64,000 nucleotides of DNA from Negadavirga shengliensis. GTDB lineage: Bacteria; Bacteroidota; Bacteroidia; Cytophagales; Cyclobacteriaceae. Both the position numbers and the translations under genes were made by a program. The stretch's first letter is position 1. Every line of letters starts with the position of its first letter. The stretch lies in the NCBI RefSeq assembly GCF_042652345.1, contig NZ_JBHSJJ010000007.1:1-64000 (forward strand). The letters are read 5' to 3'. The notes beneath the pieces are model-generated. The model was not told the origin of the DNA. It made no database searches and saw nothing but the letters and a program-made list of their open reading frames with translations. This document shows positions 7,604 through 16,086 of this stretch, one piece after another.

Positions 7604-8767
7604 TCACGAGAAAATAGGATGCCTTTCAAACGGCTTTTCCCTATCAAAGAGATACCTGTAGGTATGATGGGTTTTATAAATCGTTGCATTGAGCTGTTCG
7701 CATACCCGCATCATTTTTGGATTGAAATCCCCGATCCAGTTCATTTCCAAAGCTTTATAAGCCAGTTTTTTTTCGGCAATGGTATCCCGGTATTCAATGA
7801 TCATCGCACTTTCCACCCCTTTACCCTGGAACTCTGGCACCACACCGAATACCAGCCCCAGCATTTTATCCGGGGGGTTAAAGGTCTTGTGCCACAGGAA
7901 TTTGATTTTTCCCCATAAATCCATTTTCCCATTCACATATTTAAAAAGCTGATTGATCTCAGGAATATTGATAAAAAATGAAACCGGTTCTCCCTTGTGG
8001 AACCCAAAATATACCAAATACGGATCTATGATGGGTTTCATCTTATTCAGCATAAGTCGGGCTTCCCTTTCCGAAATGGACTTGCCCATGTGTCTTGCCC
8101 AGGCCTTATTGTATACGGTCATGAAATATACGGGGAATTTCTCCCATAGCTCTTTACCCTTAAGGTATCTGAACTGAAAATCTTTATCCTTAAGAATATG
8201 GGCAGCCCTTTCTTCCATTTTCGTCTCAATGGCCAAACCCCTCACCGGTCTCCTGTAGGTATATTGTTTGAAATATAACTGAAAACCATAAGCCTCAAAA
8301 AACTTTTGATAATAAGGAAAATTCCAGGGCATATTATAGTTCGGCGGCGAAAACCCATCCACCAGCAAGCCCCACCACTTATCCCGTTCGCCAAAGTTTA
8401 CCGGCCCGTCCATGGCTTCCATCCCCTCTGCCTCAAGCCATTCCCTGGCCGTGTCGAAAAGCAAAAAGGCTGCTTTTTGATCGTCAACACATTCAAAAAA
8501 GCCCAAACCTCCCGTGGGTTGTTTCTCCTTCCATTTTGGATTCAAAAAAGCGGCCACTCGACCAATCGTGTCTCCGCTGTCATTTTTCGCCAACCACCTT
8601 TTGGCTTTCCCGCCCTGCTTGAAGAGTTTGTTGGTATCCGGATCAAAAATCCCCTCAATGTCTTTATCCAGCGGTCTGATCCAGTTTTTTTCGTTCCGGT
8701 ATAGCCTTACCGCCATTTCTATAAATTCCTTACGGTGTTCCGGCCGGGTTACTTCCAATATCTGCAT
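7604..8767 (-). CDS. GNAT-fold protein of unknown substrate (YghO-like)
   Basis: A 387-residue cytosolic protein. Its C-terminal third has a GNAT-type acetyl-CoA loop (VPEFQGKGVESAMI, about residues 305-319). The N-terminal half has the segments RPEHRKEFIEMAVRLY and MDGPVNFGERDKWWGLLVDG, which I associate with the large two-lobed GNAT-like family that includes E. coli YghO. I recognise the family only by overall pattern. The substrate is unknown. It has no signal peptide or membrane segment. It lies downstream of rimO on the same strand, but a hairpin terminator separates them, so it is probably transcribed alone. Confidence 0.6.
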   Translation of the reverse strand: MQILEVTRPEHRKEFIEMAVRLYRNEKNWIRPLDKDIEGIFDPDTNKLFKQGGKAKRWLAKNDSGDTIGRVAAFLNPKWKEKQPTGGLGFFECVDDQKAAFLLFDTAREWLEAEGMEAMDGPVNFGERDKWWGLLVDGFSPPNYNMPWNFPYYQKFFEAYGFQLYFKQYTYRRPVRGLAIETKMEERAAHILKDKDFQFRYLKGKELWEKFPVYFMTVYNKAWARHMGKSISEREARLMLNKMKPIIDPYLVYFGFHKGEPVSFFINIPEINQLFKYVNGKMDLWGKIKFLWHKTFNPPDKMLGLVFGVVPEFQGKGVESAMIIEYRDTIAEKKLAYKALEMNWIGDFNPKMMRVCEQLNATIYKTHHTYRYLFDREKPFERHPIFS

Positions 8768-8810
8768 GTGGATTCGGTTTAAAATTTTAAAAATAAGCCC
8801 TTCTTTATAA

Positions 8811-8842
8811 AAGAAAAAGTTCAGACCAAAATAACCTGAACT
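8811..8842 (-). terminator. Terminator hairpin after rimO
   Basis: On the minus strand GAAGTTCAGG and CTGAACTTTTTC form an eight-base stem around an A/T-rich loop, followed by a T-rich run. It lies just beyond the rimO stop and before the GNAT-like gene. Confidence 0.75.
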
Positions 8843-8869
8843 TCTTCAAACCTTTTATCCAAACCGAAA

Positions 8870-10180
8870 TCAAACCACCTCTCCATACAAATCAAATTCT
8901 GTGGCATCCGTGATTTTGACCTTCACAAAATCCCCAATGCGGCAATAATGCTTTTGGGCATCTACCAGCACCTCATTGTCCACTTCAACCGAATCAAACT
9001 CCGTCCTGCCCACAAAATGCCCGCTCTCTTTCTTATCAATCAGCACTTTGAAAGTCCTGCCTATTTTGGTCTGGTTCAAGTCAAAGGAAATCTGTTCCTG
9101 TATTTCCATCAATTGGTTGGCTCTGGCTTGTTTTACCTCTTCCGGCACACTGTCTTCCATATGGTACGCATGGGTGTCTTCTTCATGGGAATAGGTAAAC
9201 ACCCCCATCCTGTCAAAACGCATCCTCTCAATAAAACCCACCATTTCCTCAAATTCCTTTTCTCCTTCCCCTGGATGCCCGGCAATAAGGGTGGTCCTGA
9301 TGGCAATGTTCGGGATTCTGGAACGAATGTTTTCTATCAAAGCCTCCTGTTTCTCCCTGGTGGTTCCTCTCCGCATGACCTTTAGCACTTCACTGGAACC
9401 ATGCTGTAGCGGAATGTCCAGGTACTTGCAGATATTGTCCCGTTCGGCCATCACGTCCAGCACATCCATAGGAAATCCCGTGGGATAAGCATAATGCAGC
9501 CTTATCCATTCTATCCCTTCCACATCCGACAAAGCCCTCATGAGGTCCGCCAACCGCCGCTTTTTGTACAGGTCCAGCCCGTAATAGGTGGAGTCCTGGG
9601 CGATAAGCAACAGTTCCTTGGTTCCCTGGCTGGCTTTGTGTTGGGCCTCTTTTACCAGTTCCTCAATGGATCTGGATACGTGGCCACCACGCATAAGGGG
9701 AATGGCACAAAAGGAACAGGGGCGGTCGCAGCCCTCTGAAATCTTCATGTACGCATAATGGGCTGAGTGGGTAAGCAAACGCTCTCCTACCAGTTCATGT
9801 TTATAGTCCGCTTTGAATTTCTTCAGTATTGCCGGGAGATCCCTCGTCCCAAAGAAAGCATCCACTTGGGGAATCTCGGCCTCCAATTCGTCTTTGTAAC
9901 GCTGGGACAGACAGCCCGTCACATAAACCTTATCAATTAACCCCCGCTCCTTTGCATCGGCATATTCCAGGATGGTATTAATGGATTCCTGCTTGGCATT
10001 GTCTATAAAACCACAGGTATTGATGATCACGATATTGTTGTCCGTTTCGCCGGATTCATGGCGGGCATCTATGCCGTTGCCCCGTAACTGGCTGAGTAAA
10101 ACCTCTGAATCCACCAGGTTTTTCGAACAACCCATGGTAATGATATTGACTTTGTCTTTTTTTAAGGTTCTCGTTTTCAA
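8870..10180 (-). CDS. rimO: Ribosomal protein uS12 methylthiotransferase RimO
   Basis: A 436-residue radical-SAM enzyme that adds a methylthio group to Asp of ribosomal protein uS12. The N-terminal UPF0004 domain supplies three cluster cysteines (MGCSKNL, INTCGF, VTGCLSQRY). The radical SAM motif is CDRPCSFCAIP (CxxxCxxC) near residues 150-160, followed by RGGHVSRSIEELVKEA, typical of RimO and MiaB relatives. A C-terminal TRAM domain occupies about the last 65 residues. Length and motif spacing fit RimO better than MiaB. It lies in the ftsY neighbourhood, as in many Bacteroidota, with a lipoprotein gene between. Confidence 0.95.
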   Translation of the reverse strand: MKTRTLKKDKVNIITMGCSKNLVDSEVLLSQLRGNGIDARHESGETDNNIVIINTCGFIDNAKQESINTILEYADAKERGLIDKVYVTGCLSQRYKDELEAEIPQVDAFFGTRDLPAILKKFKADYKHELVGERLLTHSAHYAYMKISEGCDRPCSFCAIPLMRGGHVSRSIEELVKEAQHKASQGTKELLLIAQDSTYYGLDLYKKRRLADLMRALSDVEGIEWIRLHYAYPTGFPMDVLDVMAERDNICKYLDIPLQHGSSEVLKVMRRGTTREKQEALIENIRSRIPNIAIRTTLIAGHPGEGEKEFEEMVGFIERMRFDRMGVFTYSHEEDTHAYHMEDSVPEEVKQARANQLMEIQEQISFDLNQTKIGRTFKVLIDKKESGHFVGRTEFDSVEVDNEVLVDAQKHYCRIGDFVKVKITDATEFDLYGEVV

Positions 10181-10344
10181 ATTATTGGAATTTGACGCAA
10201 AAGTACAAAAAATAAAAGCATTGGAAGATCCATGACTATAAAGATTGATCCAATGTTATTGAAATATTAATTCCGCGGGCCTTAATGGCTATTTAAATAA
10301 AAAAAGCTTAACCGTCCGGTTGACCCAAAAGACCGGATTATCAA

Positions 10345-10432
10345 TAATTTTGGAGCAGTAATACAGCAACGATTTTTTATTACTCCTTGCAACATTTTTC
10401 AATCCGCGCCGATGTGAATCGGCGCTTTTTTA
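10345..10432 (+). ncRNA. Candidate small RNA with its own promoter and terminator
   Basis: A plus-strand -7 box, TAATTTTG (10345-10352), is followed about 55 bases later by a strong intrinsic terminator: GCGCCGAT / ATCGGCGC around GTGA (10406-10425) and then CTTTTTTATT. A TTGACC lies 22 bases upstream of the -7 box. The predicted RNA is about 75 nt, starting near 10357, and can form a second stem between GGAGCAGTAAT and ATTACTCC. No plus-strand gene exists upstream for this terminator to serve. It does not look like tRNA, SRP RNA or tmRNA. The identity is unknown. Confidence 0.5.
10406..10432 (+). terminator. Intrinsic terminator of the candidate small RNA
   Basis: A perfect eight-base stem GCGCCGAT / ATCGGCGC with a GTGA loop is followed by TTTTTTATT on the plus strand only. 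The minus strand has no T-run after the stem, so this is not the terminator of the convergent lipoprotein gene, whose stop codon it touches. Confidence 0.75.
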
Positions 10433-11581
10433 TTGCTTCAACTTCAACATATAAAATGTCACGTGGTCCTCTTCCACACCAAAGTACTCCTGGTCCTTAA
10501 GGGCAAGTATCTCATCATTATCGTTTACCACTTGGGTCAATACCAAGCCTTTGGGAACCGGAATGTCTTTTTGAAGCACTTGGTGGCTTTTGTCCAAGAC
10601 AGCGATATGTTGGTCTACGGTTTGCATGAATGACGCCCATCCCTCCGGATTGCTCCTATCATGCTGCCTAACCGTTTCCTCTTTTACTCCCTTGGTATAT
10701 TGAACCAGGATATTCTCGTCCAAAACATACAAGTTCTCGATTTTGCCAAAATAAATATATTTCCATAGCTCATATAAATCATCCATCTTTTCAAAAGGTA
10801 CTCCAAGGATAGGGACCGCATCTTTTATGTCCAGGTCCACGGTGTGCTGGAATAAAACTTCGTTTCCCATTTGATGATAAACATGGTATTTGAGCTCTCC
10901 CAGTAATTGCAAAAGCCACTCCTCCCCATTCTTGACGATGTGTGGATAGGTCCAATGATAGAAGTCTCCATCCTGATATATGGTTTCCGGGGGAAAGGGC
11001 ATCGTATGGCAGACAGTTTGTGATGCAGGGTCAAAAACTTCCAGAATAGGGCTGCTGTATGTCTTCCTAAACATCTCCATCCGGCTACCATAATCCACTT
11101 TGCCTCTTTCAGGACGGATATAAGCCCAACCATCTCCCCATTCAAAAAACGGGGTTCTGAGCGTGCTGACATAAAAATAAGGCCCGGGAATTTCTATCCT
11201 CTCGGTTATATCGCCTGTGTCAGAAAATACCAAAAAACCTTTTTGTGAATCCATGATCGTAATTTTACCATCAAACAGACCAAAAGCCTTCGGCGATCGG
11301 ACGGCATTCGGACCATCTGACGAAAGTGGAAACCGGGCCAAAACCTCCCCGCTCTCCCCGATAAGAAATATCACCCCTTTTTGACCATCTTCCATTAGAT
11401 AGATATTCCTCTCTTTATCATAGTCATGGAAAGACAAGGTGCCTACATAATCGACGCGTAGGGAATCGACAATTTCCAATCGCCACCCGATGTTATGTTC
11501 CGACTTGGAATTATTCGATGAACAAGAAATCCAGATTAAACAGCCTGCAATTAAAATCAGTAAAAATTTATCAGTTTCCAT
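10430..11581 (-). CDS. Six-bladed beta-propeller-type lipoprotein, unknown function
   Basis: A 383-residue exported lipoprotein. The N-terminus has a hydrophobic stretch ending in the lipobox ISCSS (Cys at about residue 20). The mature part has repeated beta-rich segments with alternating Gly/Asp turns such as DGQKGVIFLIGESGEVLARF and DGKITIMDSQKGFLVFSDTG, the look of a beta-propeller. Bacteroidota carry many of these, annotated as six-bladed propeller or DUF4221-like lipoproteins. I cannot assign a ligand. It sits alone between rimO and a 39-residue membrane protein, and its stop overlaps the terminator of the candidate small RNA, so the two transcripts converge. Confidence 0.75.
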   Translation of the reverse strand: METDKFLLILIAGCLIWISCSSNNSKSEHNIGWRLEIVDSLRVDYVGTLSFHDYDKERNIYLMEDGQKGVIFLIGESGEVLARFPLSSDGPNAVRSPKAFGLFDGKITIMDSQKGFLVFSDTGDITERIEIPGPYFYVSTLRTPFFEWGDGWAYIRPERGKVDYGSRMEMFRKTYSSPILEVFDPASQTVCHTMPFPPETIYQDGDFYHWTYPHIVKNGEEWLLQLLGELKYHVYHQMGNEVLFQHTVDLDIKDAVPILGVPFEKMDDLYELWKYIYFGKIENLYVLDENILVQYTKGVKEETVRQHDRSNPEGWASFMQTVDQHIAVLDKSHQVLQKDIPVPKGLVLTQVVNDNDEILALKDQEYFGVEEDHVTFYMLKLKQ

Positions 11582-11722
11582 ATCCGAAAACTACGGATTG
11601 AGTTCTGATGATCCTATTTAAATAATGTTAAAAAATGGCTTCCACGCCTTTACCTGTGACAATAATTCATTTACATCAATGAGGAATTGTATCAGGTATA
11701 AAATTTAAATTACAATTTTTTA

Positions 11723-11730
11723 TATATTTG
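11723..11730 (+). promoter_or_regulatory. Promoter -7 box for the 39-residue protein
   Basis: TATATTTG matches TANNTTTG and lies 63 bases before the ATG at 11793. The upstream -33 region is only T-rich. The box supports expression of the short plus-strand ORF. Confidence 0.4.
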
Positions 11731-11792
11731 ATTCAATTTGATTTTTAAACAAAGTAAAAGGATTATATATCAACCACTAACACGAACCCATC

Positions 11793-11912
11793 ATGAGAAA
11801 TATATTCAGAGGATTACTGGCGGGCTATGGCGCCTACAAACTGGGAGGCGGATGCTTCAGCACCATTCTTATCTTTTTATTGCTTTGGTACCTTTTGGGT
11901 CAATGTTCCTAA
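11793..11912 (+). CDS. Small membrane protein, 39 residues
   Basis: A short ORF starting MRNIFRGLLAGYGAYKLGGG, followed by one strongly hydrophobic segment (STILIFLLLWYLLG) and ending QCS. A basic amphipathic start, a Gly-rich hinge and a single membrane helix are the look of a real small membrane protein. A -7 box lies 63 bases upstream and the genes on both sides run on the other strand. A longer ORF in another frame (from 11738) lacks any such pattern. No function can be given. Confidence 0.55.
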   Translation: MRNIFRGLLAGYGAYKLGGGCFSTILIFLLLWYLLGQCS

Positions 11913-12004
11913 ACCGGATTGTTCGTTTTGCGGCCGTAGGTTATTTTCATTGGGCACTTAACCTGTATTTATAAAGCGTTTGGAAATGTTTAAAAAAGAT
12001 CCAA

Positions 12005-12961
12005 TTATTTCTTTTTAAACAATGAATCGACGAACTCTCTGCGGTTAAATACCTGCAGATCGGTCATTTTCTCTCCTACGCCAATATATTTAACCGGAAT
12101 TTTGAATTGGTCGGAAATACCTATGACCACGCCGCCCTTTGCCGTTCCGTCCAGCTTGGTGATGGCCAGAGCAGTGATGTCGGTGGCTTTGGTGAATTCC
12201 TTGGCCTGTATGAAAGCATTTTGTCCGGTGGAGCCATCCAATACCAGAAGCACTTCATGAGGTGCTTCATCTATGAATTTTTGCATCACCCTTTTGATTT
12301 TAGTCAATTCATTCATCAGATTGACCTTGGTGTGCAGCCTCCCGGCAGTGTCCACGATAACCACATCCGCTCCCGTTTCCACCGCCTTTTTCACGGCATC
12401 AAAGGCCACCGAAGCCGGATCGGTGTTCATCCCATGTGAAACGACAGGCACCCCGACCCTTTCGCCCCAAAGAATTAGCTGGTCCACAGCCGCAGCCCGG
12501 AAAGTGTCGGCAGCCCCCAAGACCACAGATTTGCCCCCCTGTTTGAACTGATGGGCAAGCTTGCCTATGGTGGTGGTTTTACCGACACCATTGACTCCTA
12601 CAACCATAATCACGTAAGGCTTCTTGCCTGCAGGCAATTCAAAATCTGTGAGATCATCGGTATTGTTTTCTTCCAGCAATTCCGCGATTTCCTCACGGAG
12701 GATAAGGTCCAGTTCTGAGGTATTGACATATTTATCCCTCATCACCCGCTCTTCGATGCGTTGGATAACCTTGATGGTCGTATCCACTCCGACATCGGAG
12801 GTAATGAGTATCTCTTCCAGCTCATCAAGAATCTCATCATCCACTTTGGATTTCCCCACAATGGCTTTACCGAGTTTGGAAAAGAGGTTCTCGTTGGATT
12901 TCTGCAAACCTTTATCTAGGCTTTCTTTTTTCTCTTTGGAAAAAAAACCAAATATTCCCAT
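12005..12961 (-). CDS. ftsY: Signal recognition particle receptor FtsY
   Basis: A 318-residue SRP GTPase that docks SRP-ribosome complexes at the inner membrane. A short basic/acidic N-terminal region (MGIFGFFSKEKKESLDKGL) precedes the helical N domain and the G domain. GTPase motifs are G1 GVNGVGKTTTIGKLA, DTFRAAAVDQL, DTAGRLHTK and TKLDGTAKGG. The long acidic A domain of E. coli FtsY is missing, as is usual in Bacteroidota. The frame extends upstream to 13024, but the MGIFGFF start is the family-typical one. It is the fourth gene of rpmB-rpmG-DUF4295-ftsY. Confidence 0.95.
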   Translation of the reverse strand: MGIFGFFSKEKKESLDKGLQKSNENLFSKLGKAIVGKSKVDDEILDELEEILITSDVGVDTTIKVIQRIEERVMRDKYVNTSELDLILREEIAELLEENNTDDLTDFELPAGKKPYVIMVVGVNGVGKTTTIGKLAHQFKQGGKSVVLGAADTFRAAAVDQLILWGERVGVPVVSHGMNTDPASVAFDAVKKAVETGADVVIVDTAGRLHTKVNLMNELTKIKRVMQKFIDEAPHEVLLVLDGSTGQNAFIQAKEFTKATDITALAITKLDGTAKGGVVIGISDQFKIPVKYIGVGEKMTDLQVFNRREFVDSLFKKK

Positions 12962-13050
12962 AGCGTTTAAATTGTCTTCTGAATATACGCAAAAATCCCT
13001 TCCGATACAGATCGAAAGGGACATTTGACCATTTCAAAGAATTAAATGAA

Positions 13051-13203
13051 TTATTTCTTTAAAGTTTCCTGAACCATGGGGGTAGGAACCATTTCTTCTT
13101 TAAAAGTATAAGAACCGGTCTTTTCGGATTTTACCGCCCGGATCACCTTAGCGTAGGAGATACCGCCTTCTCTTTTTAGGGTTGCAACTACTTTCTTAGC
13201 CAT
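13051..13203 (-). CDS. DUF4295 small basic protein
   Basis: A 50-residue protein beginning MAKKVVATLKREGGISYAKV and ending MVQETLKK, read on the minus strand between rpmG and ftsY. It matches the small DUF4295 family that accompanies rpmB and rpmG in nearly all Bacteroidota. Its basic character and constant neighbourhood suggest a ribosome-associated protein; that is inference. Spacing to rpmG is 51 bases and to ftsY about 90. Confidence 0.85.
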   Translation of the reverse strand: MAKKVVATLKREGGISYAKVIRAVKSEKTGSYTFKEEMVPTPMVQETLKK

Positions 13204-13254
13204 GATGTGTGTTTTTTATAAAATCCCGAAGATAACTCCGGGATTGACAGTATA

Positions 13255-13437
13255 TTATTTTATTTCTTTATGCACGGTTACCTTTTTTAGGATGGGGTTA
13301 AATTTTTTTAACTCCAGCCTTTCGGTAGTATTCTTTCTGTTCTTGGTAGTGATATACCGGGAAGTTCCGGGCATACCGCTCTGCTTATGTTCAGTACATT
13401 CCAAGATCACCTGTACTCTGTTACCTTTCTTAGCCAT
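13255..13437 (-). CDS. rpmG: 50S ribosomal protein bL33
   Basis: A 60-residue bL33 beginning [17 protein letters not shown] and containing [23 protein letters not shown], the conserved core. Only one cysteine is present, so this is the zinc-independent form without the CxxC pairs. It lies 30 bases after rpmB in the same operon. Confidence 0.96.
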   Translation of the reverse strand: MAKKGNRVQVILECTEHKQSGMPGTSRYITTKNRKNTTERLELKKFNPILKKVTVHKEIK

Positions 13438-13467
13438 TGCTTCCTGTTTTTTTGGTGGAGGTAAATC

Positions 13468-13710
13468 TTATTTTATAATGATGTCACCTTTTTTCTGCGC
13501 CTCTTTCAACACAGCGGTGATCCCCTTCTTGTTAATCGTCCTCAATGCCTGCGAAGAAACTTTCAAGGTAATCCAAGCATTTTCTTCGGGAATAAAAAAG
13601 CTCTTTTTGTGAAGGTTAGGATAAAATCTACGCTTGGTTTTGTTATTGGCGTGCGATACATTGTTTCCTACCCGGGGCCTTTTTCCAGTAATGTCACAAA
13701 TTTTTGCCAT
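13468..13710 (-). CDS. rpmB: 50S ribosomal protein bL28
   Basis: An 80-residue bL28 with MAKICDITGKRPRVGNNVSHANNKTKRRFYPN split over its typical N-terminus (MAKICDITGKRP, then VGNNVSHANNKTKRRF). It has a single cysteine, so the zinc-ribbon version is not encoded here. It is the first gene of rpmB-rpmG-DUF4295-ftsY and is divergent from the ornithine aminotransferase gene. Confidence 0.96.
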   Translation of the reverse strand: MAKICDITGKRPRVGNNVSHANNKTKRRFYPNLHKKSFFIPEENAWITLKVSSQALRTINKKGITAVLKEAQKKGDIIIK

Positions 13711-13865
13711 GATATATCGTATCGTATGATGTTTGACTCGTTTTCAATTGAGTTTGCAAATATCGGAAGTTTTAATTAAATACCAAAAAGCCGCGCCCAA
13801 TTTATTCAATAAATCCTGGTGGGCGAACTTTTTGGTATAGATTCATTATTCCAAAAGCCTTTTAT

Positions 13866-13873
13866 TATATTTG
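13866..13873 (+). promoter_or_regulatory. Promoter -7 box of the ornithine aminotransferase gene
   Basis: TATATTTG matches TANNTTTG. It overlaps the TTG at 13871 that would otherwise allow a longer reading frame, which supports starting the protein at the ATG at 13931, about 50 bases past the expected transcription start. Confidence 0.45.
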
Positions 13874-13930
13874 CCCACCGGGCTAAGGGTCCCTAAAAAT
13901 CAACTAACCGGAATCAAAATTATTGTTCCC

Positions 13931-15205
13931 ATGATGCAGGAAATCAATTCCAGCCAACAGGCGATAGACCTTGAAGACAAATTCGGCGCGCATAATTATC
14001 AGCCCCTCCCCGTGGTACTGAGCCGGGGAGAAGGTGTTTATCTGTGGGATGTGGAAGGTAAAAAATACTTTGATTTTCTATCCGCCTATTCGGCGGTTAA
14101 CCAGGGACATTGCCATCCGAGAATCAAGGACGCGTTGATAGAACAGGCCGGCACTTTAACTTTGACCTCCCGAGCGTTTTATAACGATGTGCTCGGGCCT
14201 TACGAAAAATACATTACGGAATACTTTGGATTTGACAAGGTCCTTCCCATGAACACCGGCGTGGAGGCCGTAGAAACGGCCATCAAGATCGCCCGAAAAT
14301 GGGGCTATGAGGAAAAAGGAGTTCCGGAAAACGAAGGTATTATCATCGTGGCTGAAAACAACTTTCATGGCAGGACCACAACGGTCATTTCTTTTTCCGA
14401 CGACGAAAATGCCAGAAGAAATTTTGGGCCTTTTACCGCCGGTTTTATATCCATCCCTTACAATGACCTCAATGCGCTTCAAAAGGCTTTTGAGAAAAAC
14501 CCACATGTGGTAGCTTTTTTAGTTGAGCCTATACAGGGGGAAGCGGGGGTTATCACTCCGGACGAAGATTATATCAGAAAGGCCTCCCTCATATGTAAAA
14601 CCCATAATGCGCTCTTGCTTGCGGATGAAATCCAAACGGGAATTGCCAGAACGGGATCTTTATTGGCCGTTTGCGGCAATTGTAACTGCGAAGGGCATTG
14701 CGAAAAGCAGGACACCTATACCCGTCCTGACATCCTTATTTTAGGGAAGGCGCTTTCCGGTGGTTTTTTGCCCGTTTCAGCGGTCCTTGCGGACGATGCG
14801 GTCATGAATGTGATCCAACCCGGCCAACACGGGTCAACTTACGGAGGCAATCCTTTGGGGGTGAAAGTAGCCATGACCGCCCTTGAAGTGGTCAGAGATG
14901 AAAAAATGGCCCAAAATGCCAGAAAGCTGGGAAAGATATTCCGTGAAAGAATGCAGCTTTTGGTGGAACGATCGCCATTGGTCAGTACCGTAAGGGGGAA
15001 AGGCCTGTTGAATGCCATTGTAATCAATGACCGCCCCGACAGCGCCACCGCGTGGGAGATTTGCATCTCCCTGAAAGAGAATGGTCTCTTGGCCAAACCC
15101 ACCCATGGCAACATTATCAGGTTTGCACCTCCATTGGTCATGACAGAGGAAGAACTGCACAGTTGTTGCGACATTATTGAAAAAACCATCTTGAACTTTA
15201 AATAG
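13931..15205 (+). CDS. rocD: Ornithine--oxo-acid aminotransferase
   Basis: A 424-residue class III PLP aminotransferase that converts ornithine and 2-oxoglutarate to glutamate semialdehyde and glutamate. Signatures are [72 protein letters not shown], the PLP-lysine motif [10 protein letters not shown], and [12 protein letters not shown]. Between ARTGSLLAV and RPDILILGK lies a short insert with four cysteines ([10 protein letters not shown]), absent from textbook RocD sequences but which I recall from other Bacteroidota. Start at ATG 13931 because the longer frame would run into the promoter. A HAD phosphatase gene follows after 19 bases. Confidence 0.92.
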   Translation: MMQEINSSQQAIDLEDKFGAHNYQPLPVVLSRGEGVYLWDVEGKKYFDFLSAYSAVNQGHCHPRIKDALIEQAGTLTLTSRAFYNDVLGPYEKYITEYFGFDKVLPMNTGVEAVETAIKIARKWGYEEKGVPENEGIIIVAENNFHGRTTTVISFSDDENARRNFGPFTAGFISIPYNDLNALQKAFEKNPHVVAFLVEPIQGEAGVITPDEDYIRKASLICKTHNALLLADEIQTGIARTGSLLAVCGNCNCEGHCEKQDTYTRPDILILGKALSGGFLPVSAVLADDAVMNVIQPGQHGSTYGGNPLGVKVAMTALEVVRDEKMAQNARKLGKIFRERMQLLVERSPLVSTVRGKGLLNAIVINDRPDSATAWEICISLKENGLLAKPTHGNIIRFAPPLVMTEEELHSCCDIIEKTILNFK

Positions 15206-15224
15206 CATAGGCTAAATATCCACA

Positions 15225-15881
15225 ATGGAAAAACTTGCAGTGATCTTTGATATGGATGGGGTGATCTGCCACACCAACCCCTATCATTCAGAAGCCTTTA
15301 GGCTGTTTTTTGGAAAAAGAGGACTAAAACCAACAGAAGAAGAATTCGCCCTGCATATGTATGGCAAAAGCAACAAATACATCTTTAGCCATTTTCTTGG
15401 CAGGGAAATTTTAGGTGAGGAGTTCGTTCAATTGGAAAACGAAAAAGAGGGGCTTTTCCGGGAAATTTATGCGGATAAAGTAGAACCCATCCCCGGTTTT
15501 ACCGGTTTTCTATCCGAACTAAAACAGAATGGATTTAAAACCGGCGTAGCCACCTCAGCTCCCAGGGCCAATCTGGACCTGATTATGGAGAGATTGGGAT
15601 TTGGCAAACATATGGAATCCGTAATGGCCAGTGAAAATGTAGCCAAGCACAAACCGGACCCGGAAATATACCTTAAAACCGCCCAAAACCTCAAGACCAA
15701 TCCTGGATCATGCCTGGTTTTTGAGGATTCCTTCTCAGGAGTATCGGCCGCTCTGAACGCCGGCATGAAAGTGGTGGGTGTCCTGTCTTCCCACAATAAA
15801 GAAGAATTGCCTCCCTGTCACCTGTATATTACAGACTATACACAGGTAAGTGTCACTCAGATTTCTGATTTACTTACCTAA
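15225..15881 (+). CDS. HAD-superfamily phosphatase (beta-phosphoglucomutase-like)
   Basis: A 218-residue HAD hydrolase. Motif I is FDMDGVICHTNPYHS with the two catalytic Asp, motif II lies in GVATSAPRANL, motif III Lys is in HKPDPEIY, and motif IV is FEDSFSGVSAALNAGM. The helical C1 cap between motifs I and II is the type found in beta-phosphoglucomutase and related sugar-phosphate phosphatases. The substrate cannot be told. It is probably cotranscribed with rocD, 19 bases upstream, and is followed by a terminator. Confidence 0.88.
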   Translation: MEKLAVIFDMDGVICHTNPYHSEAFRLFFGKRGLKPTEEEFALHMYGKSNKYIFSHFLGREILGEEFVQLENEKEGLFREIYADKVEPIPGFTGFLSELKQNGFKTGVATSAPRANLDLIMERLGFGKHMESVMASENVAKHKPDPEIYLKTAQNLKTNPGSCLVFEDSFSGVSAALNAGMKVVGVLSSHNKEELPPCHLYITDYTQVSVTQISDLLT

Positions 15882-15913
15882 CAGAAAATGCTGTTAACAA
15901 TTTCTTAACATTC

Positions 15914-15950
15914 AAAAGTCCCTTTTTAAAAGAATAAGGGGCTTTTTTTA
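15914..15950 (+). terminator. Terminator after the HAD phosphatase gene
   Basis: AAAGTCCCTT and AAGGGGCTTT pair, with one G-T, around a short A/T loop and are followed by a run of seven Ts on the plus strand. It closes the rocD-phosphatase unit. Confidence 0.75.
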
Positions 15951-16086
15951 CTTATATGCGGTTTAAGAAAGCAGATTGTTATCCCCATTTTTTATTTCAT
16001 AACATTTTGGTAACCCCGCATTCATATTAAGGACATAGATAGAGTTTTACTTTGTGGTGCTGTATTACTAAAACGATTTAAACATA

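Noticed and set aside
11738..11974. 78-codon plus-strand ORF overlapping the 39-residue protein
   Set aside because: No signal, hydrophobic segment or domain pattern; its start lies only a few bases past the -7 box, and the 39-residue frame looks much more like a real protein.
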